A DNA stretch of 64,000 nt from the NCBI RefSeq assembly GCF_900107235.1, contig NZ_FNPF01000010.1, positions 62,001 through 126,000 on the forward strand, written 5' to 3'. Shown here piece by piece: positions 8,682-16,974 of this stretch. A model generated the notes under the pieces. It was not told where the DNA came from and ran no database searches. It saw only the letters and a list, made by a program, of their open reading frames with translations. Each line of letters starts with the position of its first letter. The first letter of the stretch is position 1. This DNA is from Citreimonas salinaria (GTDB taxonomy: Bacteria > Pseudomonadota > Alphaproteobacteria > Rhodobacterales > Rhodobacteraceae). The position numbers and the translations under genes were made by a program.

Positions 8682-9121
8682 TGGCCGCTCTGACCGCAGG
8701 TCGCCTCACGCCGCGGCGTGAGGGCGACGTCATCGCCGGGGCGGTCGCCGCCACGGTCCTGCTCCACGTGGGCGCGCTCGTGATGCGCAACGCCGCCGGC
8801 TACGTCACGCCGGGCGCCACGGCCACCGGCCTGGTCGGCGTGGGCATCGCCGAGGCCGAGGCCGACAACGCGGCCGGCGCCGCGGGCGACGTGACGGCGC
8901 GGATCCGCACCGGCGTGTTTCGCTTCGACAACAGCGCCGCCACCGACGCCATCACGTCCGCCGAGATCGGCGACGTCTGCTTCGCGGTCGATGACCAGAC
9001 CGTCGCGAAGACGGATGGCACGGCGACGCGCTCGCCCGCGGGCATCGTCACGGATGTGGACGCCCAGGGCGTCTGGGTCCGTCTCGACGAAGCCCTCACC
9101 CTCGCCCGCACCGGCGCCTGA
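8681..9121 (+). CDS. Putative capsid decoration protein (DUF2190-like)
   Basis: The 146-residue product overlaps the protease stop (TGATG) and precedes the major head gene, the usual slot for a capsid cement protein. It is rich in Gly, Ala, Thr and Val with a beta pattern. The segment GDVCFAVDDQTVAKTDGTATRSPAGIVTDVD resembles, in pieces, the DUF2190 and decoration-protein signature of exposed loops ending in a short barrel. That assignment rests on position and composition, not on a full domain match. Confidence 0.6.
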   Translation: MAALTAGRLTPRREGDVIAGAVAATVLLHVGALVMRNAAGYVTPGATATGLVGVGIAEAEADNAAGAAGDVTARIRTGVFRFDNSAATDAITSAEIGDVCFAVDDQTVAKTDGTATRSPAGIVTDVDAQGVWVRLDEALTLARTGA

Positions 9122-9136
9122 CAGGAGCACTGATCC

Positions 9137-10030
9137 ATGATCGTCAACAACGCCAACCTCCAGAGCCTGCGCGTCGGGTTCGACACCACTTTCCGCAATG
9201 CGGTCAGCCAGGCCCCAACCCTGCGCGACCGCGTCGCCACCGTCGTCCGGTCCAGCACGTCCGAGACCACGTACGGCTGGCTCCGGCAGATGTCCGGCAT
9301 GCGCGAGTGGATCGGACAGCGCCAGCTCGATGGCATCGCGGAAGCCGGCTACACGATCCGCAACAAGCACTTCGAGAAGACCGTCGAGGTCAGCCGCGAC
9401 GACATCGAGGACGACAATCTCGGCCAGTACGCGATGATGTTCTCGCATCTCGGCGACGCCGCGGCCGCGCATCCCGAGATGCTGGTCTGGAACCTGCTCG
9501 CCGCCGGCTTCGACACCGAATGCTGGGACGGCCAGAACTTCTTCGACACCGATCACCCGATCACCGACGAGAATGGGGTTACGACCACGTTCTCGAACAC
9601 CGGTGGCGGGACGGGCACGCCGTGGTTCCTGCTCTGCACGAACCGGACGCCGAAGCCGATCATCCTCCAGGAACGCAAGCCGATCACCTTCGACTACAAG
9701 GACCGGCCGACAGACGACAACGTGTTCTTCACGAACACCTTCGTCTACGGCGCGGACTGGCGGGGGAACGTGGGCTTCGGCATCCCGCAGATGGCTTACG
9801 GCTCGAAGCAGGCTCTGAGCGCCACGAGCTATGCGAGCGCCCGTGCGGCGCTGCAGGGCATGACGGGCGACGGTGGCCGCCCGCTGGGCCTGATCCCGAA
9901 CCTGCTGGTCGTGCCGCCCTCGCTCGAAAGCGCCGGCCGCAAGATCCTGAACTCCGAACTGGGGTCGGGCGGCGAGACCAACGAGTGGAAAGGCACGGCC
10001 GAGCTGCTCACCGTGCCCTGGCTGACCTGA
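9137..10030 (+). CDS. Major head (capsid) protein, Mu gpT-like
   Basis: The 297-residue protein is a clear member of the Mu gpT major head subunit family (HK97-like fold). Recognisable parts are the N-terminal LQSLRVGFDTTFRNAVSQ, YGWLRQMSGMREWIGQRQ (about residues 51-68), KTVEVSRDDIEDDNLGQY, FFDTDHPI near 136 and the late PNLLVVPPSLE. It probably forms the icosahedral shell. A spacer of 15 bases separates it from the preceding gene, and AGGAGC provides a ribosome binding site suited to high expression. Confidence 0.93.
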   Translation: MIVNNANLQSLRVGFDTTFRNAVSQAPTLRDRVATVVRSSTSETTYGWLRQMSGMREWIGQRQLDGIAEAGYTIRNKHFEKTVEVSRDDIEDDNLGQYAMMFSHLGDAAAAHPEMLVWNLLAAGFDTECWDGQNFFDTDHPITDENGVTTTFSNTGGGTGTPWFLLCTNRTPKPIILQERKPITFDYKDRPTDDNVFFTNTFVYGADWRGNVGFGIPQMAYGSKQALSATSYASARAALQGMTGDGGRPLGLIPNLLVVPPSLESAGRKILNSELGSGGETNEWKGTAELLTVPWLT

Positions 10031-10039
10031 GGCTGACCC

Positions 10040-10534
10040 ATGGCACGTAAAGCATCCCCGAAGAAGGCCGGCGCCAAGGCCCCGGCCGCAACCGACCAGG
10101 CGGACGCGAAGGCGACCGGGATCGAAGTGCCGGTCGCTTCCGCCCACCCGGACGGGCGGGCGACCGCCGCTGAGGCTGAGATCGCAGCCGGCCAGACTGT
10201 CGCGCCGGGGCCGGCCAGGGAGCCGGCCGCCACCGAACAGGCAGGCGCGACAGCGCCCGCCGCCGAGGCCGAACCCGCAGCAGTCGTGCAGGGAACTGCT
10301 GCGGGCGGTGCGGGGGAGACCGGGGGCGGCGCTGCCGCCTCCCGGACCCCGATCCCGACGAAGGCCAAGCCGCTCGTCGTCGTGGTGAAAGGTCCGAAGC
10401 GCGGCCGATGGCGCGCGGGCCGTCACTTCGGCGCGCAGCCGGTGACGATCCCGCTCGAGGAACTCACCGAGGGCGAGAAGGCGGCGCTGATCGCCGATCC
10501 GCGCCTCTCGGTCGAGACCCGCGAGGCGGACTGA
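10040..10534 (+). CDS. HI1506-related phage protein (Mu-like FluMu gp35 type) with a disordered N-terminus
   Basis: The first 110 of 164 residues are low-complexity Ala, Pro, Glu and Thr and are likely disordered. The last 50 residues (KPLVVVVKGPKRGRWRAGRH, then GEKAALIADPRL) match the small conserved domain of HI1506-like proteins of Mu-like prophages. In this family the domain follows the major head protein and is thought to be structural. The gene starts nine bases after the capsid stop and is followed by a terminator-like hairpin that closes the head module. Confidence 0.7.
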   Translation: MARKASPKKAGAKAPAATDQADAKATGIEVPVASAHPDGRATAAEAEIAAGQTVAPGPAREPAATEQAGATAPAAEAEPAAVVQGTAAGGAGETGGGAAASRTPIPTKAKPLVVVVKGPKRGRWRAGRHFGAQPVTIPLEELTEGEKAALIADPRLSVETREAD

Positions 10535-10574
10535 TCTCTGCTCCGCCCGGCCGCTTTGCCGGACGGTGACACCT

Positions 10575-10603
10575 CCCGGCGGCCGCGCGCCGCCGGGCCT
10601 TTT
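10575..10603 (+). terminator. Hairpin with short T run between head and tail modules
   Basis: CCCGGCGGC (10575-10583) pairs with GCCGCCGGG (10589-10597) around a five-base loop, followed by CCTTTT. This is a credible intrinsic terminator or attenuator. It sits in the 86-bp gap between the HI1506-like gene and gp36, so it may lower expression of tail genes relative to the capsid genes. Confidence 0.65.
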
Positions 10604-10620
10604 GACCCCCGGAGCCGCCC

Positions 10621-11052
10621 ATGCCCGCCTACACCACGCAAGCCCAGCTGGAAGACCGCTACGGCACCGCGCTCCTGGTGAGCCTGACGGACCGGGGCGA
10701 GACGGCGACGGGCGCGATCGACGCCGGCGTGGTGACCTCCGCGATCGAAGAGGCCGAGGGACTGATCAACGGCTACGTGAAGGGTCGCTACGCCCTGCCC
10801 TTTGCCACCGTGCCGGACCCGATCCCGACGCTGGCGCGCCAGATCGCGATCTACATCCTTCATCCGTTCGATCCCGACGCCAAGATCACCCGCGACTACG
10901 AGGCTGCAATGCGCCAGCTGCGCGAGATCGCCCAGGGCGTGATCGAGCTCGACGCCGAGGGCGTGACACCCGCACAGACCGGCGGTTCGGGGGTCGAGGT
11001 GACCGACCGGGAGCGGCCCTTCACCGAAGGCAACCTGAAGGGCTTCATCTGA
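10621..11052 (+). CDS. Mu gp36-like protein (DUF1320), head-tail connector
   Basis: The 143-residue protein matches DUF1320/gp36: N-terminal YTTQAQLEDRYG, then EEAEGLINGYVKGRY (about residues 43-57), LARQIAIYILH (residues 73-83) and the C-terminal DRERPFTEGNLKGF. Members resemble adaptor proteins such as HK97 gp6 that sit below the portal. It ends with an ATG overlap with the next gene. Confidence 0.87.
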   Translation: MPAYTTQAQLEDRYGTALLVSLTDRGETATGAIDAGVVTSAIEEAEGLINGYVKGRYALPFATVPDPIPTLARQIAIYILHPFDPDAKITRDYEAAMRQLREIAQGVIELDAEGVTPAQTGGSGVEVTDRERPFTEGNLKGFI

Positions 11053-11498
11053 TGCTCGTCGCGCCCCTGAAAACCCGCCTTGAAGGCCGGGTTCAAGAGC
11101 TGCAGGGCCGCCTTTTCACGGCGTCCGACTTCATGGCCGTGATGGAGTCCAACGTGGTACCCGCGGGCGGCGTCAACGGCTACCTGATCCCAGCCGGCGT
11201 CACGGGTGTGCCGACGCGGGGTACTGGCGCGATCTCGGGCTTCTTCACGCAGGAAGTCCGGCACGGAGTCTCGCTCGTCGTGCTGCTGCGCAACGTGGAC
11301 CGCCACGGCAAGCGCGCCCTCGACGAACTCGACACCTTCTCAGCCGACATCACGGCAGCCGTCTGCGGCTGGGCGCCCGACGGAGTCGTCGGCGTCTTTG
11401 AGCTGCAGCGCGCCGGCGTCATCGAGACCCGCCACCGCGGCGTGCTCGCCTACCAGTTCCAGTTCTTCATCACCGACCAGCTGAGGATCACTCCATGA
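11052..11498 (+). CDS. Mu gp37-like tail terminator protein
   Basis: This 148-residue product belongs to the gp37/DUF1834-type group, proteins that cap the tail at the head-proximal end. It shows a mixed alpha/beta pattern: an N-terminal helix (LKTRLEGRVQELQGRL), SLVVLLRNVDRHG in the middle and a C-terminal strand (AYQFQFFITDQLRI). The start overlaps the gp36 stop and the end overlaps the next small gene by four bases, consistent with the gp36-gp37-tail tube order of siphoviral Mu-like phages. Confidence 0.78.
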   Translation: MLVAPLKTRLEGRVQELQGRLFTASDFMAVMESNVVPAGGVNGYLIPAGVTGVPTRGTGAISGFFTQEVRHGVSLVVLLRNVDRHGKRALDELDTFSADITAAVCGWAPDGVVGVFELQRAGVIETRHRGVLAYQFQFFITDQLRITP

Positions 11499-11623
11499 AG
11501 CTTCCGCAATCGGGCGGCTCCTACACCCGCGACGACAAGGGCGGCCTCAAGAAGGTCGCCGGAACGGCCCCGGCCGGCACACCGAAACCCGCGGCCAAGC
11601 CCGCCGCGAAGAAGGAGGCCTGA
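11495..11623 (+). CDS. Very small Lys/Ala/Pro-rich phage protein
   Basis: A 42-codon frame starts with ATG inside the gp37 stop (ATGA) and ends three bases before the tail tube ATG. The product begins MKLPQSGGSYTRDDKGGLKK and ends in a Pro/Ala/Lys-rich tail. Its tight fit between coupled genes argues that it is translated. Similar tiny proteins sit at this place in several Mu-like prophages. Function is unknown; a positively charged tail suggests binding to nucleic acid or an assembly partner, which is inference. Confidence 0.65.
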   Translation: MKLPQSGGSYTRDDKGGLKKVAGTAPAGTPKPAAKPAAKKEA

Positions 11624-11626
11624 TCC

Positions 11627-12559
11627 ATGGCTCTGCGCTACCGCGAGAAGGTCCTGCTCGCCGGGATCGAGACCACGTACGGCATCGACCCGACCCTTAC
11701 CGGTGTTGCCAACGCGATCTATGCCCACGACATCTCGATCCAGCCCATGCAGGGTCAGGACGTCGACCGGGGGCACGAGACGCCCTGGCTGGGCAACGCG
11801 GCGATGATTCCGGCCGACCTGCACATGGTCATGACGTTCAAGGTCGAACTCGTACCATCCGGCACCGCCGGCACCGTGCCTGGCTGGGGCCCTCTGATGC
11901 GCGCCTGCGGGGTGGCCGAGACCATCGTGGTGGGCACATCGGTCACCTACAATCCGGTCACAGACGGGCACGAGAGCGCGACGATTACGCTCAACATCGC
12001 CGGGATCCTCTACAAGCTCATCGGCGCGCGCGGGAACTGCGAGGTCGTGAAGAACGCGTCGGGCATCCCGCAGCTCGAGTTCACCTTCACCGGCCTCTGG
12101 ACGAAGCCGGTCGACCAGGCCAAGCCGACGCCCGATTACAGTGCCTTCCAGGCGCCGCTGGTGGTGTCGAAGGTCAACACGCCGACGCTCACCATCGATG
12201 GCGCAAGCTTCGTCGGCCGGAACTTCAAGCTCGCCATGGGCAACCAGGTTGAGGGCCGGTTCCTGATCGGTGCCGAGGAGATCGTGATCGTCGATCGGGC
12301 GGAGACGCTGGAGATGCAGATCGAGGCGACGCCGATCGCCACCTTCGACCCCTACGCCGCGGCCCGCGACGGCACCGCCCTGGCCGTCCAGATCGTGCAC
12401 GGCACCCAAGCCGGCGCCATCGCCACCCTGGCCGTGCCTCAGGCGCAGATGCAGCGGCCCGACAGCCCGACCGAGGCGCAGGGCATCGTGGAGTGGCCCC
12501 TGCGCATGCTGCCGCTGCCCGACACCGGCAACGACCAGTGGACCCTCACCCTGACCTGA
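11627..12559 (+). CDS. Phage tail tube (major tail) protein
   Basis: The 310-residue protein fits the tail tube family of siphoviral transposable phages. It has an N-terminal ETTYGIDPTLTG segment, an N-terminal loop mentioning H29 and D30 (AIYAHDISIQP), a central LEFTFTGLWTKPVD (about residues 145-158) and a C-terminal beta-rich domain ending in NDQWTLTLT. The presence of a tube with no sheath gene nearby indicates a flexible non-contractile tail. It precedes the G/GT chaperone pair, as in lambda (V then G-T). Confidence 0.82.
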   Translation: MALRYREKVLLAGIETTYGIDPTLTGVANAIYAHDISIQPMQGQDVDRGHETPWLGNAAMIPADLHMVMTFKVELVPSGTAGTVPGWGPLMRACGVAETIVVGTSVTYNPVTDGHESATITLNIAGILYKLIGARGNCEVVKNASGIPQLEFTFTGLWTKPVDQAKPTPDYSAFQAPLVVSKVNTPTLTIDGASFVGRNFKLAMGNQVEGRFLIGAEEIVIVDRAETLEMQIEATPIATFDPYAAARDGTALAVQIVHGTQAGAIATLAVPQAQMQRPDSPTEAQGIVEWPLRMLPLPDTGNDQWTLTLT

Positions 12560-12582
12560 TCCAACCCTGACGGAGACATCAC

Positions 12583-12909
12583 ATGCCCCTGCGCTTCACG
12601 ACAGACCGCAAGTTCGAGGCCCGCTGCACCGCCGCCGGCGGCGAGACCTTCAAGGCAACGTTTCGCGTCCTTTCTGACGACGAGACCAACGGCTACTTCA
12701 GCCCCGACAGCAACACGCCGTCGCTCGACCAGGAGAAAGCCTTCCTGCGCGCTGTCGTCGTCGATCTGGGCGACCTGATCGGCGAGGACGGTCATCCCAT
12801 CCGGTTCGACAGCGGCGTCCTGGATCAGGCCTTGGGCATGGCCGACATGCGGATCGGGCTGCTCAAGGGTTACCGCCTCGGGCTGCAGGGCGCTCGGGCG
12901 GGAAACTGA
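12583..12909 (+). CDS. Tail assembly chaperone, short form (lambda gpG-like)
   Basis: The zero-frame product is 108 residues, starting MPLRFTTDRKFEARCTAAGG and ending GARAGN just before a TGA. The N-terminal half is a small beta-rich domain (RFTTDRKFEARCTAAGGETFKA in pieces) and the second half is helical. By position between tail tube and tape measure it corresponds to lambda gpG, which coats the tape measure during tail assembly. The gene ends on a slippery heptamer, so a fraction of ribosomes should make the longer GT-like form. Confidence 0.8.
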   Translation: MPLRFTTDRKFEARCTAAGGETFKATFRVLSDDETNGYFSPDSNTPSLDQEKAFLRAVVVDLGDLIGEDGHPIRFDSGVLDQALGMADMRIGLLKGYRLGLQGARAGN

Positions 12910-13265
12910 AATGGGCCGGGCGCGCGTGGGCTCTGAACCGGCTCTTCGAACGCGATGCCCCGGCCCGGGACGATATCGCCGAGGACCTCGCCTTCTGGGG
13001 GATCCCCGAGGACGTGCTCCAGGCACCGCCCGAGGAGGACGGCGTCTGGCCGGAGAACGCCGAAGCCATCCAGGCCTTTCTCGCCGTCGCGCAGCAATGG
13101 CGGTGCATCCCGCGCATGGATGCCGCGCCGCTCTGGCTGGGGCTGGATTACACGGCGGCCGAGGCGGGCCTGCGGATGGCCGGCGTCGACGTCACGCCGC
13201 CACTCTGGGAGCAGGTTCGGCTGATCGAGGCGGGCGCGGCCGGTGCGCTGAACGAGGAACGGTGA
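12583..13265 (+). CDS. Tail assembly chaperone, long GT-like form made by -1 frameshift (C-terminal DUF1799-like)
   Basis: Shifting -1 at 12900-12906 joins codons 12583-12906 to the frame 12906-13265, giving about 227 residues. The T part is open with no stop and starts LKWAGRAWALNRLFERD. Its later motifs PENAEAIQAFLAVAQQW and WLGLDYTAAEAGLRMAG match DUF1799, the T-like domain that binds the tail tube protein. It has no convincing own start; the first in-frame ATG, in the ORF view at 13014 as CTC/CTG context, lies inside the conserved region. The stop is two bases before the tape measure ATG. Confidence 0.78.
12900..12906 (+). promoter_or_regulatory. Programmed -1 ribosomal frameshift site GGGAAAC
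   Basis: The heptamer G GGA AAC has the canonical X XXY YYZ form in the zero frame and is followed at once by the TGA of the G frame. Re-pairing gives GGG AAA CTG in the -1 frame, which is open to 13265. Lambda uses GGGAAAG at the same place in G-T. The position at the very end of the short chaperone gene, and the DUF1799-like continuation, make chance unlikely. Confidence 0.82.
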
Positions 13266-13266
13266 C

Positions 13267-15630
13267 ATGGCGCTGAACTTCCACGCCCGCCTGACCGCCG
13301 ACGGCAGGCAGGCCCAGGGCGAGATCAAGAGCACCGCGGACGAGCTGCGCAGGCTCGACACGGCGCTCCAGGGCGTGGAATCCGAAGGCCGCGACGCCGC
13401 AACCGCACTGGCGTCGGTCGAGGCCAAGGCCGCGACCACGGCCGCGCGCCTGACCGACACGGGCAGCGCGGCACGTGGGGTGCAGCAGACCCACACGCTG
13501 GCCGCCGGATCCGTCGGCAACCTCACCGCGCAGTTCAACGACCTCGGCGTCATGATGGCGGCCGGCCAGAATCCGCTGCAGCTGGCCCTCCAGCAGGGCA
13601 CGCAGATCACCCAGGTGATCGGCCCGATGGGCGCCGCCGGTGCGGTCAAGGCGCTGGGCACTGCCTTCATGGGCCTGCTGAGCCCGGTCAACCTGGTGAC
13701 GATCGGCGCGATCGCGGCAGGCGCGGCGATCGTGCAATGGCTCACGAGCAGCGAAGACCAGGCCAACGAGCTGACCGATGCGCTGGAGGCTGCGCGCGCA
13801 AAGACCGCCGAACTGGAGCGCGACAACACCCGGATGCTTCGCGGCTTCGCCTCAACGGAAGAGTTGGCACTCGCCGATCAGGTTGAAGCAGCGGCCGCAG
13901 AACTTGCGCGCGTTCAGGCTCAGCTGACTGAAGAGGAGGCCGCGCGCGGCCGGAGGCTCGGGCTCGACATCGTCGCGGAATACGATGCGCAAGTCGCTGC
14001 GGCACGCGCAGAGCTGCAGGACGCCGAGAAGAAGCTGGCGAACCTCCGGGAACAGGCCGCACTCAACCAGGAACTGAAGGCAGCACAGGAAGGAATAAAG
14101 TTAGCCATCAAGGACGGCCTCTCCGCGCTGATCCAGACCGGCGTTCAGTGGCAAGAAAACCGTGCGACTGCCCAATCCCTCCTGCTGGATTTGCAGGAAC
14201 AGAACGAGCTGAAGCGCATCGCGCTGCAGCATGGCGAGGACAGCGTCGAGTATGCAGATGCCCACGCTGCGGCCGAACGGCGGGCGTTCGAGGCGATCCT
14301 GGACACGGTCAACGTCTCCGAGGCGCTGAAGGACGAGTTGCGCGCGGCGTTCGAGCAGGGACTGGCGCTGTCTCAGCTCGATGTCTCGTCGCGGATCTGG
14401 GACGGCGCCAACGCCGCATCGGCCATGGCGGCAAATCTTGCCGGGGCAGTGGCACAGATGGGTGCCCTGGCGCAGCAGTCGATCGCCAGTTCCGGCGCTC
14501 GCGCCCGCCGGTCGCAGATCCTGCTCGATACGGTCGGCAACCCGGTGGATCGCGCGGGGTCCCTGGCGGTCCAGGACTACCGCGAGCAGCTGGACGACGG
14601 CGGATACGGGCTGATCTCCAGCGGACGCGCGGAGCAGCTCGCCACCAACGAGAGCGCGATCCGGCAGGAAGCGGAACACGCCGAGGCTCTGGCCCAGGCC
14701 GCGCAGTCGGCCGAGGCCGAGTACCGCAAGCTGCAGACGGCGGTGAACGGCAGCGGACGTGGCGGCGGCGGGCGGCGCGGCGGTGGTGGCACGTCCGAGC
14801 TCGAACGTCAGAAGAAGGCGGTCGAAGATCTGATCAGCAGCCAGCACGACGAGCTGGCGATCCTCCGCGAAACCGACCCCGTCCAGCAGGAGATGATCCG
14901 CCTGCGCGAGACGCTCGCCGGGGCCACGGCCGAGCAGCGCGCCGCGATCGAAGCGAACATCGCCACCATCTCGGCCGAGAAGGCCGCGCAGGAAGAGATC
15001 GGGCAGATCCGCGACCAGGTTGGCGGCGCCGTCTCGGACCTCGTCCCGTCGCTCGTGCAGGGCGGCAACGAGGCGGCGGAGGCGTGGGAACGCTTCGGCC
15101 AGACGCTGCGCGACATCGCGATCCAGGCGCTGATCGTGGAACCGCTGCTCCGGGCGCTGGGGCTCTCCACCGGCAGCTCGGGTGGCGGCATCCTGAAGCT
15201 GCTCGGTCTGGCAGAGGGCGGCGATCCGTTCCGCCCCGCGGGCATGATCCATGGGCGAGGCGGACCGAAACAGGACGGCCGCGTGATCGCCGTCAGCCCG
15301 GGCGAGTTCATCGTCAAGGCCGAGGCCGCGAACCGCAACCGCGCCATCCTCGAGGCCATCAACGCCAGCGCACCCATTCCCGGCTTCGCACAAGGCGGGT
15401 TTGTTTCTGGCGGCGCCGCCGGCGGCATGATGGTCCTGCAGACCCAGATCATCGACCAGTCCTCGCGCGGCCTCGACATCCGCGAGGAGAGCGAGCCGAT
15501 GCCGGGCGGCGGGCGCCTGCAGCGCTTCGTCGTCAGCGAGGCGGTCGACGATTCCGCGAACTCTCCTGGCACCGCCTTCGCGCGCACTCTGGCACGTCGC
15601 GGCCTTCCGCCCAAAAGGACGCGCCGATGA
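13267..15630 (+). CDS. Tail length tape measure protein
   Basis: At 787 residues this is the second longest structural candidate in the tail block and sets tail length. The N-terminal half is long alpha-helical and coiled-coil, with the family signature VGNLTAQFNDLGVMMAAGQN near residues 80-100 followed by LQLALQQGTQITQVIGPMGA. Two hydrophobic stretches lie near residues 110-165. A Gly/Arg-rich hinge (GRGGGGRRGGGG, about residue 500) divides it. The C-terminal part (GGDPFRPAGMIHGRGGPKQD, then GEFIVKAEAA) is typical of tape measures. Confidence 0.92.
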   Translation: MALNFHARLTADGRQAQGEIKSTADELRRLDTALQGVESEGRDAATALASVEAKAATTAARLTDTGSAARGVQQTHTLAAGSVGNLTAQFNDLGVMMAAGQNPLQLALQQGTQITQVIGPMGAAGAVKALGTAFMGLLSPVNLVTIGAIAAGAAIVQWLTSSEDQANELTDALEAARAKTAELERDNTRMLRGFASTEELALADQVEAAAAELARVQAQLTEEEAARGRRLGLDIVAEYDAQVAAARAELQDAEKKLANLREQAALNQELKAAQEGIKLAIKDGLSALIQTGVQWQENRATAQSLLLDLQEQNELKRIALQHGEDSVEYADAHAAAERRAFEAILDTVNVSEALKDELRAAFEQGLALSQLDVSSRIWDGANAASAMAANLAGAVAQMGALAQQSIASSGARARRSQILLDTVGNPVDRAGSLAVQDYREQLDDGGYGLISSGRAEQLATNESAIRQEAEHAEALAQAAQSAEAEYRKLQTAVNGSGRGGGGRRGGGGTSELERQKKAVEDLISSQHDELAILRETDPVQQEMIRLRETLAGATAEQRAAIEANIATISAEKAAQEEIGQIRDQVGGAVSDLVPSLVQGGNEAAEAWERFGQTLRDIAIQALIVEPLLRALGLSTGSSGGGILKLLGLAEGGDPFRPAGMIHGRGGPKQDGRVIAVSPGEFIVKAEAANRNRAILEAINASAPIPGFAQGGFVSGGAAGGMMVLQTQIIDQSSRGLDIREESEPMPGGGRLQRFVVSEAVDDSANSPGTAFARTLARRGLPPKRTRR

Positions 15631-16049
15631 TCGCCGAATGGCCCACCGAGCTGCCCCGGCCGCTGCGTCGCAACTATGGTGCGCAGACACAGGACGGCCG
15701 TCGGCGCCGCGCCACCGAGGCGGGGCCCCCGCGGTTCGCCCGGCGCTATTCCAGCGTGGCGCGCCGGCTGGACCTCGCGGTCGTGCTGGACCGCGAACGC
15801 TGGGGCATCCTGAACCACTTCTTCACCGAAACCCTGGCCGGCGGCTCGCTGCCCTTCTGGATGCCCGATCCTTGGCTGGACGGCACGCCGCTGCTGGACG
15901 AGTCCGGCGCGCCGTTGCTGGACGATGCCGGGACGCCACTGCTGATCGCCGCGCAGCTGCTGTGTCTGTGGGGCGATGAACCCCCGCTTGAAGGCCCCGT
16001 TCAAGGGGTCTCCATCACGGTCGCCTTCAGCGTCTGGGACATGCCATGA
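15627..16049 (+). CDS. Minor tail protein (lambda gpM position) with internal PLLD repeats
   Basis: The 140-residue protein follows the tape measure with an ATGA overlap. The first 60 residues include RRYSSVARRLDLAVVLDRERW, typical of small tail proteins with the pattern 'replace target value by W...F'. Residues 90-115 contain three near-copies of a GTPLLDE-type unit (GTPLLDE, GAPLLDD, GTPLLI), which looks like a short tandem repeat. A function in the distal tail is inferred from position between tape measure and DUF1833. Confidence 0.68.
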   Translation: MIAEWPTELPRPLRRNYGAQTQDGRRRRATEAGPPRFARRYSSVARRLDLAVVLDRERWGILNHFFTETLAGGSLPFWMPDPWLDGTPLLDESGAPLLDDAGTPLLIAAQLLCLWGDEPPLEGPVQGVSITVAFSVWDMP

Positions 16050-16570
16050 GCCGGCTAGTTTCCATCACCGCCCGCACCCACGCCGAGGCGCAGTACAGCG
16101 ACGAGGTCGAGGTGCTGCTGATCCACATCGATCACCCGGAGCTCGACGCGCCGATCCGGCTGTCCAGCGACCCGACCGAGCGGCTGACAACGGATCCGCT
16201 GACCTACGGCACGCGGTCGGCGTGGAAGGACAGCGATCCCGCGACGGAGCCTTTCCGCTTCATCATGGCCAGCTTCGAGATGCCCGGCGACCAGGAAGAC
16301 GCGCCGGCCGCCTTCGGGATCACGATCGACCTGTTCGACGCGACCCTGGTCAAGGCGGTCCGCTCGTTCTCGACCCGGGCGACGGCCGCGCTGGCGGTTG
16401 TGTACGCCTCGGCCCCCGACGCGGTCGAGGTCGAGTACCACGGCCTCGAGGTCATCGCGGCCGACTACGGCACGCAGGTCGTGATCGGTGCCTCGCGCAA
16501 GCCGATCGAAGAAGAGGAAGCCGTCGCACACCGCATCACGAAGGCCCGGTTCCCGGGGATGTTCCGATGA
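16046..16570 (+). CDS. DUF1833 family phage tail protein (lambda gpL position)
   Basis: The 174-residue product matches DUF1833, a family found next to NlpC/P60 tail peptidases. It is beta-rich with VEVLLIHIDHPELDAPIRLS near residues 22-41 and EPFRFIMASFEMPGD near 68-82. It occupies the place of lambda gpL, part of the tail tip. Overlaps of four bases on both sides show translational coupling with its neighbours. Confidence 0.82.
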   Translation: MSRLVSITARTHAEAQYSDEVEVLLIHIDHPELDAPIRLSSDPTERLTTDPLTYGTRSAWKDSDPATEPFRFIMASFEMPGDQEDAPAAFGITIDLFDATLVKAVRSFSTRATAALAVVYASAPDAVEVEYHGLEVIAADYGTQVVIGASRKPIEEEEAVAHRITKARFPGMFR

Positions 16571-16974
16571 CGATCGACTGGAGCGCCTATGTCGGCCTGC
16601 CGCACCGCGACCACGGCCGCGATCGGAACGGCGTCGATTGCTGGGGCCTGCTGCGCCTGGTCTACGCCGAGCAGCTGGGCATCGATCTGCCCTCCTATGC
16701 CGACCGCTACGCCGACACGGCCGAGCGTGCCGCGCTGGACGCCCTGCTGAGCGATCCGGATTGCCGCGCACCCTGGGCGCCTGTCGCGGCCGCGCGCCCC
16801 TTCGACGCGCTGCTGTTCCGTGCCGGCCGCTACGCCCAGCACGTCGCCGTCGCGGTCGATGCCCGGCACATGCTGCACGTCCACGCGCGCACCGCGTCGG
16901 TAATCGTGCCCGTTGCCGACCAGCCCTGGGGCAACCGCCTGCTGGGCACCTTCCGCCACGAGGCCATGGCATGA
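16567..16974 (+). CDS. NlpC/P60 family tail tip peptidase (lambda gpK-like)
   Basis: The 135-residue enzyme is a compact NlpC/P60 peptidase, probably cutting cell wall peptide during DNA entry. The catalytic Cys lies in RNGVDCWGLLRLVY (Cys26), and the His in AQHVAVAVD (His89). A further His/polar residue in HVHARTASV (about residues 99-107) can complete the triad. The gene lies between DUF1833 and the J-like gene, the standard position for this enzyme in lambda-like and GTA-like tails. Confidence 0.87.
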   Translation: MTIDWSAYVGLPHRDHGRDRNGVDCWGLLRLVYAEQLGIDLPSYADRYADTAERAALDALLSDPDCRAPWAPVAAARPFDALLFRAGRYAQHVAVAVDARHMLHVHARTASVIVPVADQPWGNRLLGTFRHEAMA

